Shown piece after piece: positions 18,955 to 27,761 of a DNA stretch of 37,860 nt. Made by a program: the position numbers and the translations under genes. How positions within the stretch are numbered: position 1 is the first letter of the stretch; the number at the start of each line of letters is the position of its first letter. The DNA lies in the NCBI GenBank assembly GCA_014084085.1, contig NPFB01000155.1, positions 802-38,661 of the forward strand, in the 5' to 3' direction. Below the pieces are notes generated by a model that saw nothing but the letters and a program-made list of their open reading frames with translations, was not told where the DNA came from and searched no databases. The stretch comes from Hondaea fermentalgiana (lineage: Eukaryota; Sar; Bigyra; Thraustochytrida; Thraustochytriidae).

Positions 18955-20124
18955 TCAAGCAACCATTGCGGAGGAGATGCGATTCATGAGATATGGATCA
19001 GGATGGGGCAACGCTTCGGCATTCTCGATGAGAACCTTTGTGGCTGCGATGGCGATCGGCATGTCGCGCAAAACTGTCTCTGGAGGCACATTGTCCGGAG
19101 TATGCATGAGCGTTGGCGCAAAGACTACGGCCAAGGCCTGCGTGGTCATCTTATTCTCAGCGGCCAACTCACTGACAATGTACAAGAGATTGAGAACCAT
19201 TGATAAACACTGGCACTGCCGCAAAGGTAGCGTAAGAGCCACTTCGCAGATGACACGGGCGCGGCGGGCCACCTGCGGGTCGTCCACGAGCGTTTGCGAC
19301 GAGGCAAAGCTGCCCTCCGTCGTGACGTTGCTCAATCCGCCCACCGAGGTGATGCTAGAGCCCGTGTCTGAACGCAAATGCCGCGCAAAGAATGAAGTTC
19401 GTTTTGTGGCGAGATTATTTGCATGTCCAGGACCGTTTGCGCTGGCGCCAAAGGCACTATGTCCGGACGGCTTGAAGCCCCCGTCTTCGAATTTGCGCAT
19501 GGCACGAAGGAACTTTTTGTAAACGTGAAACGGTACAAGGGGCTCGGGCAGGTTGCGAATACTGGTTTTGAGGAGTGTGGCAACATCGTGTACGGAGACA
19601 CTTGGATTTTCCTCGAGCAATCCTTTTTGGCCACGAGCGTACGCCTCGGCGAGTGCCTTGACGCGGCTATTTTCTCCGGGAATACGAAAGATTCCTTGGG
19701 TTTGCAAGCCGTGCGCTTTGAGATAGAGCACACACTCGCAGATCACGGGCGGCATAAAGATGCTCACGTTCGCGGCGTCATCGGTGGGATCGATCCCAGA
19801 GAGATTATCGCAGCTTCTGCTGCCATGGACCGCGTCAGCGAGACTTGGAAGTCGAGTCGCTCGCAAGCTCCATCTCTTGTTGGGCTTGTTTGCCACGACT
19901 TGCGTATTATTGTCCGCAAGGTCTTCATCCTGGAGCATGTCATCGTCGGAGCTCTCGTCAAGACCAGTATTCGCACGCTTCGGATCGGTGCTGGTCGCGC
20001 CCCAGAAGTGCAGACGATGGCCAAAAATTGCGGACGCTTTACGCTTGGGCATATTTCCGCTTTCGCGCCGAACATCGGCGCCGACGCCCGTGCTGCCCCG
20101 AACAATGTCGAGTGGATCCGACAT
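18955..20124 (-). CDS. RhoGAP-domain protein
   Basis: The 389-residue protein starts at ATG 20124-20122. Residues 1-110 are low in conserved features, with Lys/Arg patches and an acidic stretch (58-70). The RhoGAP domain runs from about 121 to 375: FMPPVICECVLYLKAHGL, the arginine finger R147 in QGIFRIPG, the LLKTSIRNLPEPLVPF helix (K186 and R190) and LAVVFAPTLM. A Ser/Gly-rich insertion of about 75 residues (212-286) divides the domain. The Asn normally preceding LAVVFxP (N194 of p50RhoGAP) is Ala330 here. The protein should stimulate GTP hydrolysis by Rho/Rac/Cdc42-type GTPases, though the lost Asn may weaken activity. It lies upstream of RCE1, whose substrates include Rho GTPases; this adjacency may be chance. 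Confidence 0.9.
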   Translation of the reverse strand: MSDPLDIVRGSTGVGADVRRESGNMPKRKASAIFGHRLHFWGATSTDPKRANTGLDESSDDDMLQDEDLADNNTQVVANKPNKRWSLRATRLPSLADAVHGSRSCDNLSGIDPTDDAANVSIFMPPVICECVLYLKAHGLQTQGIFRIPGENSRVKALAEAYARGQKGLLEENPSVSVHDVATLLKTSIRNLPEPLVPFHVYKKFLRAMRKFEDGGFKPSGHSAFGASANGPGHANNLATKRTSFFARHLRSDTGSSITSVGGLSNVTTEGSFASSQTLVDDPQVARRARVICEVALTLPLRQCQCLSMVLNLLYIVSELAAENKMTTQALAVVFAPTLMHTPDNVPPETVLRDMPIAIAATKVLIENAEALPHPDPYLMNRISSAMVA

Positions 20125-21317
20125 GAGACGAGGTCAGATGCTTGCTCGCGTTCGTTGTCTTGGGTGCTTGATTTTCCAGCAGCGCACAAGGTCTACGTTT
20201 TGACGATCTAAAAAGAAGAATAGCAGCAGTAGCACCGCCACCACTAGCACCACTAGCACCTAGAGCCGATTTCCGAGTGCGCTTTGCTTGCTAGCCTTGC
20301 GGGCGTGAGCGAGGCTTGAGCTTCTGCTTGGACAGGTCGGGGCGCGGACGCGAACGTGGGACCCCGGGGCCTTTTCCTGTCCGGGGAACAGACCATCTCC
20401 CGCGCTCTCACGCTAAGCAGCGTATCACCGACGCTTTTTCGGACGGCGCGGCACGGTACTTGGTCGAACATGCGCCCCCGAGAAGCCCGGGTTCACGCGT
20501 GTGTCCCGAGACATTTGCAGGCGCCTGCAGCTAGACCAATCGCCCAGATTCCCCGCAGCCAAACACTGTGGGGAGGTGGTCAAGATGCTTTCGTCCGCCC
20601 GGCCCGTTACTAAGAAGTTCACAGTGACGAGCATTCACTGTCAAGGCGAAGAACGAGCAATGTTGAATGTCCCAAGGTGACTTGCTTTGTCTTAGGCTGC
20701 CACTTAGGCAATTTACTTTGATTAGTTTGTTCGTGACAAAATTCTCGGTTGGCTCAAAGAGTCGAGACAGCTGGAAAGCATGTGCGATGAGGCACTAGAT
20801 TGAGTCGAGGCGAAAACGTGAGAAAAGATCAAAGTGAGCGAGGAGGACAACAGTGATTGGGAGGTGCCTCGGTTTCGGTTTTCGTATTCGTTTGCCTCGT
20901 CTTATTGCGAACTTATTTGTTTTTGGAGCAAGGAGCCTCGCCATAACAAATCAACGTATACGATGTTGTCTTACGGAAGCCCACGAGGTCTTTCCTGAGC
21001 ATGGCCTGAACTGAACACTTGGAAAACTTGCGAAAAAGGAACATATATGTTTTGATTAGTCTGCAATATTTGTGAAAAACTACATAGGATGGCAATGTTT
21101 GATTGGAATGATGCCCAGAAAGCGAGATTCGCGAGGTTGCTTTAGATTGCTTGCGGTCACAATATTTCGACGTCTTTTTCCTCGCGCTTCTCCGTGAATG
21201 ATTTGGGCCCGACAAATCCGACGCTGATGATGCGGCGAGACAGTGAAACGGCACGCCCCCCCCCCCCCCCGCGAAGAATTGACCGCGCCGCGCCGCAACT
21301 GCAAAGCAAGCCGGATC
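20125..21317. other. Intergenic region (five-repeat protein 3' end / RhoGAP promoter)
   Basis: This 1.2 kb spacer lies between two minus-strand genes. Near the RhoGAP start are CAC/CAG/ACT repeats (20223-20262). The right third (20660-21230) is AT-richer, and a run of 15 C lies at 21256-21270, about 48 bases past the stop of the five-repeat protein. No reading frame is convincing. Confidence 0.5.
21256..21270. repeat. Homopolymer of 15 C
   Basis: Fifteen consecutive C lie in the 3'UTR of the minus-strand five-repeat gene, where the mRNA would carry a G-run. Run length is prone to sequencing error. Confidence 0.9.
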
Positions 21318-22532
21318 TTAAGACCCCGCGTGACGGTCGATAGATCTGCGCAGGAAGGAAACAACCCCCTCGCGAATACTTTGTGGCGGAGCGGGAAGCT
21401 CTGCTCGAAGAAGGGCGGCCTGTTCTTCCTCATCGGCTTCAGTATATGGGTCTGCTTGCGCGGATAGGGAGGCGCCGTAGTCGGCCAAAAGACGCTTGTT
21501 GAGCGCGGCGCGGCCGTGTTCGGCAGCATATTCGATGAGCTCATCCATGATTCCTTTGCGGCGCTGTTTTTTGTTCGTCGGGTCATGGATGCCAAAGAAG
21601 CGAAAGAGTTCGACGCGAAGACGCGCCGGATCAATTTCCTGTGAATCGAGATCGTATCCAAAGTCGAGGCGGAGCTGCTCGTTGAGCGCTTCATAATTGT
21701 GCATGCCCCACTCGACCATGGAGGATATTTTTTCGTCAATGAGTCTCGAAGGATCGTGCTTCTCAAAGAAGCGCACGAGCCGTGTGCGAAGGTTGAAAGC
21801 CCGCTCCTCCGAGGTGGCGCCCTCGACCATGCGCACGTCTGCGAGACCGTGTCCGAACTTGCGCTGGAGTACGGCGTCGATGGCTTCCCGGCCCTGCTGT
21901 ACGCCCATGAGCACGTAGCGCTGGATCTCGGCGTGGGGCGTCTCGGGGTCGAACTTACCAAAGAAGGAGCGGATCTCGTCGCTGAGGTTGTTGGTGATGT
22001 TGTTGGTGAGAATATGCTTCCAACGAGCTTTCCAGCCGCCGGCCTTCTTGATGGAGCTGAGCGGGACGCCGTACTTGTCGACGAGTTTGGCGTTGAGCGC
22101 AAAGACGCCCTCTTTGCGTGTCCAGCGAAAAATCTTGGCGATTTCCTCTGGCGTCTTACCCTTGTCGTGAATGGCGTAGAACTCCCTGATGTCCGCGAAA
22201 ATCTGTGCCCAGCCTGCGTCGGTGGCGTCGACGCTGTCGAGTTCGACGCCGTACTTTTCCCGGATGAAGCGGTTGAGTGCCTCCTCGCCGTACTTGCGCG
22301 TCCACCGAAGCAGCTCATTCACCTTGGTCTCATCCTCGAGCTTGTGCGGCGCGTACACCGAGTAGAAGTCGACGAGTTTGTCGCGCAGAGACTCGAGCCC
22401 CCTCCTCGAGAGCCTGTTCCCGCCGCCGGTCACCGCGCCGGTCACCGCGCCGGTCACCGTGACGGCCCCTGCGACCGCGCCCGAGGCTGCGCCCGAGGCG
22501 GCGGCGAACACCGCCCGAGCCCGCTCGGCCAT
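21318..22532 (-). CDS. Five-repeat helical protein of unknown function
   Basis: The protein has 404 residues; ATG 22532-22530 is the first in-frame ATG. After an Ala/Val/Gly/Thr-rich N-terminus (10-38, coded by a GCCGGTCACC DNA repeat), five tandem units of about 50 residues occupy 49-98, 112-161, 184-232, 248-297 and 304-358. The consensus is an amphipathic LxxxLxxFF/FY helix, then HDP or similar, a variable acidic helix often holding a Trp, then G-x-EALN-x2-L-x3-YG-x-xL. An acidic stretch (358-371) and a basic tail follow. The pattern resembles the 'FYxxYNPxK...GxExxLFxxLxxKYG' motif I recall from oomycete and kinetoplastid proteins; that link is from memory and unchecked. No catalytic residues are evident; a repeat scaffold is the safest description. 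Confidence 0.8.
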   Translation of the reverse strand: MAERARAVFAAASGAASGAVAGAVTVTGAVTGAVTGGGNRLSRRGLESLRDKLVDFYSVYAPHKLEDETKVNELLRWTRKYGEEALNRFIREKYGVELDSVDATDAGWAQIFADIREFYAIHDKGKTPEEIAKIFRWTRKEGVFALNAKLVDKYGVPLSSIKKAGGWKARWKHILTNNITNNLSDEIRSFFGKFDPETPHAEIQRYVLMGVQQGREAIDAVLQRKFGHGLADVRMVEGATSEERAFNLRTRLVRFFEKHDPSRLIDEKISSMVEWGMHNYEALNEQLRLDFGYDLDSQEIDPARLRVELFRFFGIHDPTNKKQRRKGIMDELIEYAAEHGRAALNKRLLADYGASLSAQADPYTEADEEEQAALLRAELPAPPQSIREGVVSFLRRSIDRHAGS

Positions 22533-23094
22533 GGTCTCGCGCTCGCTTGCGGTAGCTCGCGGGGTCCTCGAGGTTGCGGTTCTGCGCCTCCACACCGCTC
22601 GATGGACGAGTCGATCGCCCGCCCGGCAAGGCGACCGAATCCGGCGAGGCGACCCCGGCTCGTCGCGCGCTGGCGCGATACGCGGCTGCGCCTGGACACC
22701 GGCGTGCGCGGCGCCTCGCGCGGCTCTCGCGGCGGCCGGGATGAGCGATTGATGGTCTGTTTGATGGCAGCTCGCAAACCTAAACCGCGCGGCGCGTGCC
22801 GCTCCCTCCGCTCGACGCCAGCCGCGCCTCGAGCTCGGACTCGAGCGTGCGAGCTCGGGCGTGAGAGCTGGAGCTGGCCTCGCGCAGAGCGGAGTCTCTT
22901 GCCGCGACGCGGCCAAGGGTGGGCGAGTTGGGACGCGGGTGGGACGCGTGCGTGTATACCTGAGACTCTTCGGGCAAGTTGACCCGTCGCGGTTTTCGAT
23001 TGGACCTGGCTGCTGCTCACTCGGACTGGCACTCGAGCCGCGTCCGCGGGCTGCAAAAGCGCAGGGGAGAGGCGTGAAGACCAGATTTGCTACC

Positions 23095-23097
<3 letters not shown>

Positions 23098-23126
<29 letters not shown>
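23098..23126. repeat. (GCT)9 trinucleotide microsatellite
   Basis: Nine to ten perfect GCT units lie in the spacer between two divergent genes. Confidence 0.92.
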
Positions 23127-23296
23127 GACTAATGTTGCTGTCGACGTGACCTGGGTCTGCGCAGAGGCGGGCGAGCGGTTCTCGTGGCGTGTGCCACGCA
23201 GAGCAGATTGTTGACGATCGCTGATTATGTATATATGCTCGCTCGCTGCAGCTCACTTGGCCTTGCTGCCACGAAAAGCGCACAAACGAGGCTCGT

Positions 23297-23346
23297 GCTT
23301 GCTTGCTTGCTTGCTTGCTAGCTAGCCTACCTGCCTGCCTGCCTGC
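23297..23346. repeat. CTTG / CCTG tetranucleotide tract
   Basis: Five CTTG units pass through a GCTAGCTAGC palindrome into four CCTG units. Confidence 0.88.
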
Positions 23347-23680
23347 TCGCCGCCGCGCTGGCACGATAACGCTGCCGCGCTTGCGATCGCCCCGCCTCCT
23401 GAGCTGCGTCCCTGCCCTCCCCCATACCCACCCCCGTTCCTGCGCGTACGCGGCTGCAAAATACCGGGAAGTGCCGCGGGGCGGGGGTTACAGAAAGTGC
23501 AGCGGGGCCAAGCAGGCGCTCCGGGGCTTCGAGCAGGGCACGCCTGCAACGCAGCGCAAGAATTGCACGCGGAGGCCGAACCGGGCGCGCATCGATCGCG
23601 GCGCGTGAGCGCGGCGCGAGCGCGGCAATCCCCGCTCTGGATCGCCTCGCCGCGACGGCCCCGACGAGCTTGCCGCGCCG

Positions 23681-23712
23681 CGACGCGACGCGACGCGACG
23701 CGCCGCGACGCG
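23681..23712. repeat. (GACGC)n pentanucleotide array upstream of ATG 23896
   Basis: Four perfect CGACG units plus degenerate copies end 183 bases before the start codon; compare 5646 and 13541. Confidence 0.85.
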
Positions 23713-23895
23713 CCGCGCGCCGGCGACTCTCTCGCCGCGCTCGCGAAGCGCAGGGACCGGCTGCGGCGCGGGCGGCCCCAAAAGCTGCACGGCGACGCCG
23801 AGCCGGAGCTCGAACCCGACCTGGAGCCCGACCTCGTCGACGCGCGGGAAGGCGGGCGGAGGAGAGACGGGCGAGGCGAGCTTGCGGGGGTGAAC

Positions 23896-24576
23896 ATGGC
23901 GGAGAAGAAACGCGACGCACCCTCGCAGCTGGGCGGCGAGGAGGATCGCGTCGCGAAGCGGCAAAAGCTGGCGGAGCAGTTGGAGTCCTTCAACAAGACG
24001 GTCGCGCTCAACGTGCCGGTGTCGACGATCCTGCCGCTGAGCGGGCTGGCGGAGCAGGAGATTGATGGCCTTACGGAGGTCCTCAATGGTCTCGTCCTCC
24101 TCGCCGAGACGCTCGCGAGCGAGGGCCGACGCGAAGACATCCAGCGCGCGCTCCTGGACGTTGCCGAGTTCCTGGTGGTGGCCAAGGACAAGCTTTGCAC
24201 GCAGGACGAGGGCAAGCTGCCCCCGCTGCGCAAGCTGGTGAGCCACTATGAGTCTCTGGTGGAGAAGGCCAAGTCAAAAATTGACTATCGGGCGCTCTCG
24301 ATATTTATGGAGAACAAAATTGGAGAGACCAGCGTGGACAAGAATGGCCCGATTTGCTCCGAGTTCAATCGCATCAAGTCCCGGCTTAATCGGTGTACGA
24401 ACATGACGTGGGATGAGCGCGAGAAGATGATTGACGATCTCCTCCGATCCGTCAAGGATAAGCGACGTGGCTTTCTTGTAGAGGGGCGCGACTCCATTCG
24501 CGGATACCGTGACATGTCAGACCGCGAGCTGCAGGGATGGTTCACTCTGGCCACGGAGCTTGCTGGGGACGACTGA
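23896..24576 (+). CDS. Conserved-looking helical protein of unknown function
   Basis: The protein has 226 residues. ATG 23896 (gtgaacATGg, A at -3) is the first in-frame ATG; the frame is open further upstream only through GC-rich repeat DNA. The sequence is soluble and mostly helical, with a basic N-terminus containing a possible nuclear localisation patch (RVAKRQK, 18-24). Helices follow in which Leu/Val spacing fits a compact bundle (50-125), and the C-terminal half is Lys/Arg/Asp-rich. No transmembrane segment, signal peptide, coiled coil of length, or catalytic motif is evident. Codon use matches neighbouring genes, and the regular amphipathic pattern supports a real protein. I do not recognise the family and assign no function. 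Confidence 0.7.
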   Translation: MAEKKRDAPSQLGGEEDRVAKRQKLAEQLESFNKTVALNVPVSTILPLSGLAEQEIDGLTEVLNGLVLLAETLASEGRREDIQRALLDVAEFLVVAKDKLCTQDEGKLPPLRKLVSHYESLVEKAKSKIDYRALSIFMENKIGETSVDKNGPICSEFNRIKSRLNRCTNMTWDEREKMIDDLLRSVKDKRRGFLVEGRDSIRGYRDMSDRELQGWFTLATELAGDD

Positions 24577-25336
24577 ACAGTGATTGCCGCTACGTACGGT
24601 TTTCGTCTCTAATCTGCCTGTGTCTCTTTTCCTTGCTTTTGACAACTGGAAGTACATTGACTTAAAATGGGCCTACCATAGGAAGGTTCGCTGCCCTGGA
24701 AAAGATGTGCGTGCAACTGGATAGTAGAAAACAATACAAAAGTAGATACTTTGTCTCGTCGACTCGATTTGGATGCAGAAGAAAAGAAACGAAATTGAGC
24801 AGAAGAAGGGAAATGATTCTATCGGAAAACTTGTCACTTGCAAAACTGAAGTGAGCTATGGTAGTTCTTGCTGACAGAGACAGTGACCGCTGCAAGGCTT
24901 GCGGTTTGTTGTTGATTGCAAGAGAAAGAAAGTCTTTCATGATGTTGATGCCTTTTGCTTCCACAAATAAAAGGGGGACGAGGAAGAAAAGCGAGGGAGA
25001 TTCCCAAACATGAGTCATGGAAGAAAAAAACATGTGTTGTGTACGACTTCGACTACGACTACATGATTGAAGAGAGGAAGCCTCAACGATGTCATTCATC
25101 TTTGGTTGTTATTGTTGCAGCAAAAAAACTACCCTCCTGACGTTGTCGTCGTCGTCGTCGTCATCGTCATCGTCATCGTCATCATCATCATCAAAAGAGA
25201 AAGATAGATAGAAAGGGGTAAAATCATAAAGCTTTAAGGGACAGATCACGAGAGTCGGCGCACTGTCGAAGAGAAGAAGTTACAAAGATACAGCACCACC
25301 GACCATTTTCAAAAAGAGGAAAAGGGCACAACGGGT
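24577..25336. other. Convergent 3' intergenic region
   Basis: This 760-base spacer holds the 3' ends of two convergent genes. It is clearly AT-richer than the coding DNA, with several A-runs and an AATAAAA at 24965-24971 that could serve as a plus-strand poly(A) signal. A (GTC)n/(ATC)n tract precedes the PAPS reductase stop. No gene is visible. Confidence 0.5.
25142..25192. repeat. (GTC)n to (ATC)n compound trinucleotide tract
   Basis: About 17 triplets pass gradually from GTC to GTCATC pairs to ATC, between two convergent gene ends. Confidence 0.92.
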
Positions 25337-26938
25337 TTACTCGAGACCGAGCTCCGCGGCGCGGCCGTGCACCTGCTTCTCAGCGGCGATGGCGGCGTTC
25401 TGCTTCTCACGAAGTTCGACCTGAAGCTTGGCAATTTCGGCCTTGAGAGAGTCGAAGTTGACCTTGGCCTCAAGGAGAGCAGGGTCGTGCTCGGCCTTGG
25501 CGTGGGCTTCCGGAGTGGCAGCCTCTACAGTGGCGAGCTTGTGATCGGCAGCCTTTTCGAGCTGCTTGCGGAGCTGCAGGTACGAGCGCACGACCTTCCA
25601 CTCACCATCAGCAGACTCGGTTTCGGCGTCGCGGACGAGGAAGAAGGGAGCAGTGGCGACGCCAAAGTGCTTGGCAAGGACGGCACCCTCGCTCGAGGGG
25701 TCGAGGACGTCAGCAACAGCAGTGTAGCCAATCCAGTCCTCGACACTGTCCTTGACAATCTTTTCCGCGACGTCATTGCACTTGCGGCAGTAAGATCCGT
25801 CCTCGGTGAGCTTTTTGACCATGATGCAGGCAATGTCAGTCTCCGGGTGGTGGCGGGTGAGCGCGAGGGCCTTGACGCCGGTCTTCTCGAGAGACTCGGG
25901 CTTGAGGACCTCGGGCTGAGCCGGCTTGGAGGCCTTGGCAGGCTTGGCGGCCACCGCGACGCTCGGGGCAGGAGCCGGAGTCTCGACGGGTTCGTGGGAC
26001 TCGACGTGGAGGCCACACTCCTGGAACTTGCCGCCGAATCGGGTGTTGCGCGGGTCCTCGCCCTCCTGCACGGGGCGCGAGGAGTGCCAGTCTCCGACGG
26101 TGGCGTAGCCCTTGGCCTGGAGCGGGTGCGCAGGGAGATCGAAGCGGTCCATGTAGTCGGCGACGTCATCATCGGTCATGCGGAGCATGGGCAACAGCTT
26201 GAAGCGGCCCTGCTGGAAGCCGATGGGCTTCATGTTGGCACGAGCCTTTGTCTGCGAGGCGCGCAGGCCAGAGAGAAGCACGAGCGGGTTGGGCTCGAGG
26301 GACTCGAGGCCGGCCTGCATGGGCTCGACCTTGGTGAGGCGGCCATAGAGCGAGTGAGACTCGGCATCCTCGGCTTCCCAGAGCTTGCCATAGAGGGCCT
26401 CCATACGGGCGGCGCTCCACTGCGAGTTCGTGGAAACGGTAAGGTTGAGGTTGAGCGTCTCCCGAAGCGTCTCGGCGTACTGGTAGGTCTCCGGGGGCAG
26501 GTATCCGGTGTCGACCCATACAACGGGGATGTCGGGCTTGACCTGGGTGGCGAGGTGGAGAAGGACGGCCGACTGGATGCCAAACGAGGTGGACATGGCG
26601 AGGCGGCCATCGAACTCTTCGAGGGCCCAGCGCAGCACGGAGAGCGGGTCTTGCTCCAAGCTCGACAGCTCTCCGTTCATGCGCTCGAGTTCTGACACGG
26701 TGTCATGTTCCGGGGAGGGGGCCTGATGGAGGGCCGCTGCGGCGGTGCTAAGCTTTTGCTGGCGGCGCCTGTTCTTCTGGTCGAGTCCGGCACCGTTGAC
26801 GCCTCCGCTGGAGAGCGTCGAGGCGGAGAATCCGCGGACCACGTCCTTGCTGGCCGTCGACCTCCACGTCCTGCCCGCCACGCTGAAGGCCCTCTTGCGG
26901 ACGGCCGTGCGGGCCAGTGACGTTGACGCGCGGTACAT
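25337..26938 (-). CDS. PAPS reductase fused to a thioredoxin-like domain, mitochondrial presequence
   Basis: The 533-residue protein starts at ATG 26938-26936. Residues 1-45 are rich in Arg, Ser and Ala with almost no acid, a typical mitochondrial presequence. Residues 95-312 are a CysH-type reductase: PP-loop STSFGIQS (116-123), DTGYLPPETY (143-152), YGKLWE (183-188), the block KVEPMQAGL, SGLRASQ, and the catalytic ECGLH with C308. It lacks the Cys-Cys and CxxC ligands of the 4Fe-4S cluster in APS reductases, so PAPS is the likelier substrate. A Pro/Ala linker (313-345) joins a thioredoxin-fold domain (about 355-462) with YCRKC (C384, C387) and a cis-Pro region VATAPFF, like the reductant domain of plant APR. 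A C-terminal coiled coil (485-530) follows. It should make sulfite for cysteine synthesis using glutathione or its own domain. Confidence 0.92.
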   Translation of the reverse strand: MYRASTSLARTAVRKRAFSVAGRTWRSTASKDVVRGFSASTLSSGGVNGAGLDQKNRRRQQKLSTAAAALHQAPSPEHDTVSELERMNGELSSLEQDPLSVLRWALEEFDGRLAMSTSFGIQSAVLLHLATQVKPDIPVVWVDTGYLPPETYQYAETLRETLNLNLTVSTNSQWSAARMEALYGKLWEAEDAESHSLYGRLTKVEPMQAGLESLEPNPLVLLSGLRASQTKARANMKPIGFQQGRFKLLPMLRMTDDDVADYMDRFDLPAHPLQAKGYATVGDWHSSRPVQEGEDPRNTRFGGKFQECGLHVESHEPVETPAPAPSVAVAAKPAKASKPAQPEVLKPESLEKTGVKALALTRHHPETDIACIMVKKLTEDGSYCRKCNDVAEKIVKDSVEDWIGYTAVADVLDPSSEGAVLAKHFGVATAPFFLVRDAETESADGEWKVVRSYLQLRKQLEKAADHKLATVEAATPEAHAKAEHDPALLEAKVNFDSLKAEIAKLQVELREKQNAAIAAEKQVHGRAAELGLE

Positions 26939-27010
26939 GGTCTCTATTTGTTTGTCTGTTTCTCTCTCTTGCGCCGCGACGGTGCGCGAGGAAGGGGAAC
27001 GAGCGGACGA

Positions 27011-27046
27011 GCTAGCGAGCGAGCGAGCGAGCGAACGATCGATCGA
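27011..27046. repeat. GAGC tetranucleotide tract
   Basis: About six GAGC or GAAC units end in GATCGATCG, 73-108 bases upstream of the PAPS reductase ATG, probably in its leader. Confidence 0.85.
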
Positions 27047-27270
27047 AGGCTTCTGTCTGCTGCGCTGCGGCCTCGCGCCAAGACGCTACGACTTTCGAGG
27101 TCTCGGCGATTGGGGATTTGCTTTTGCCTCGCTCGCGCTTGCTTTGCTTGGCTGGTTTCTTCTTTCTTCTCCTCTTTTCTTCGGCGCTCTCGCTGTTCTC
27201 GCCGACTCCCTTTTCTTTTTCTCGATGCCCTTTCTCGATTCCTCTCAGAGCTTCTTTCTTCCCTTCTTGT

Positions 27271-27330
27271 CGTTCGTTCGTTTGTTTGTTGTTTGGTTGT
27301 TTGGTTGGTTGGTTGATTGATTGTTTCGTT
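27271..27330. repeat. GTTC / GTTT / GGTT / GATT tetranucleotide tract
   Basis: A compound array shifts from GTTC through GTTT and GGTT to GATT over 60 bases. Confidence 0.82.
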
Positions 27331-27593
27331 GATTGTGTGAGTGATGTTTGTACGCTGCGCCTCTCTCTTCCCTCATCTTTCTATCTTTTCTTTCAATTTT
27401 CTTTTTCTTTTTCTTTTTTTTATCGTCGTCACCACCCGCTAGCGCGAGCCGCTCACCGGCCACGGCCGGAGGAGGTCCACCCGCCTCGAGCACCCGGCCG
27501 CCGTCGGGAAATCGCAGAGAGAAAACTCGCGCCAACCGCGGCGTCTGCCGAGCTCCTCCCGCCACCCGCGCCGCGCCAAAAGCCAAGACACGC

Positions 27594-27620
27594 CCAGCCA
27601 AGCCAAGCCAAGCCAAGCCG
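27594..27620. repeat. (CCAAG)n pentanucleotide repeat
   Basis: Five CCAAG/CCAGC units lie in the GC-rich part of the gene-poor region. Confidence 0.8.
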
Positions 27621-27671
27621 GGCCGGCCTCGGCGCACGGCTGGCCCGAGCGCCCGAGGCCGAGAGAGGCCG

Positions 27672-27761
27672 CTTTTCTTTTCTTCTTGTTTTCTTTCTTT
27701 CTTTGCTTCTTTCTTCCTTTCTTTTCTTTCTTTTCTTTCTTTTTCTCTGCTCCTCTCTCTC
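27672..27761. repeat. 90-base polypyrimidine tract
   Basis: Only three G (27688, 27705, 27749) interrupt 90 bases of C and T built from CTTT/CTTTT units, with partial mirror symmetry. Such tracts can form triplex DNA. Confidence 0.9.

Larger units (their letters stand above)
22533..23895. other. Divergent intergenic region (five-repeat protein / 226-residue protein)
   Basis: This 1.36 kb region must supply promoters in both directions. It is GC-rich near both start codons and less so in the centre, where a TATATAT lies at 23230-23236. It holds a CTG tract, CTTG/CTGC tetranucleotides and a GACGC array. The GC-rich ends leave long open frames on both strands that show no protein family. Confidence 0.5.

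Noticed and set aside
21699..22982. A 427-codon plus-strand frame opposite the five-repeat protein
   Set aside because: Antisense shadow of a GC-biased gene; the five-repeat structure on the minus strand is clearly the coding one.
25367..26695. A 442-codon plus-strand frame opposite PAPS reductase
   Set aside because: It mirrors the codon bias of the real gene on the other strand, starts without ATG support, and reads as Gly/Leu/Val/Glu-rich sequence with no motif.
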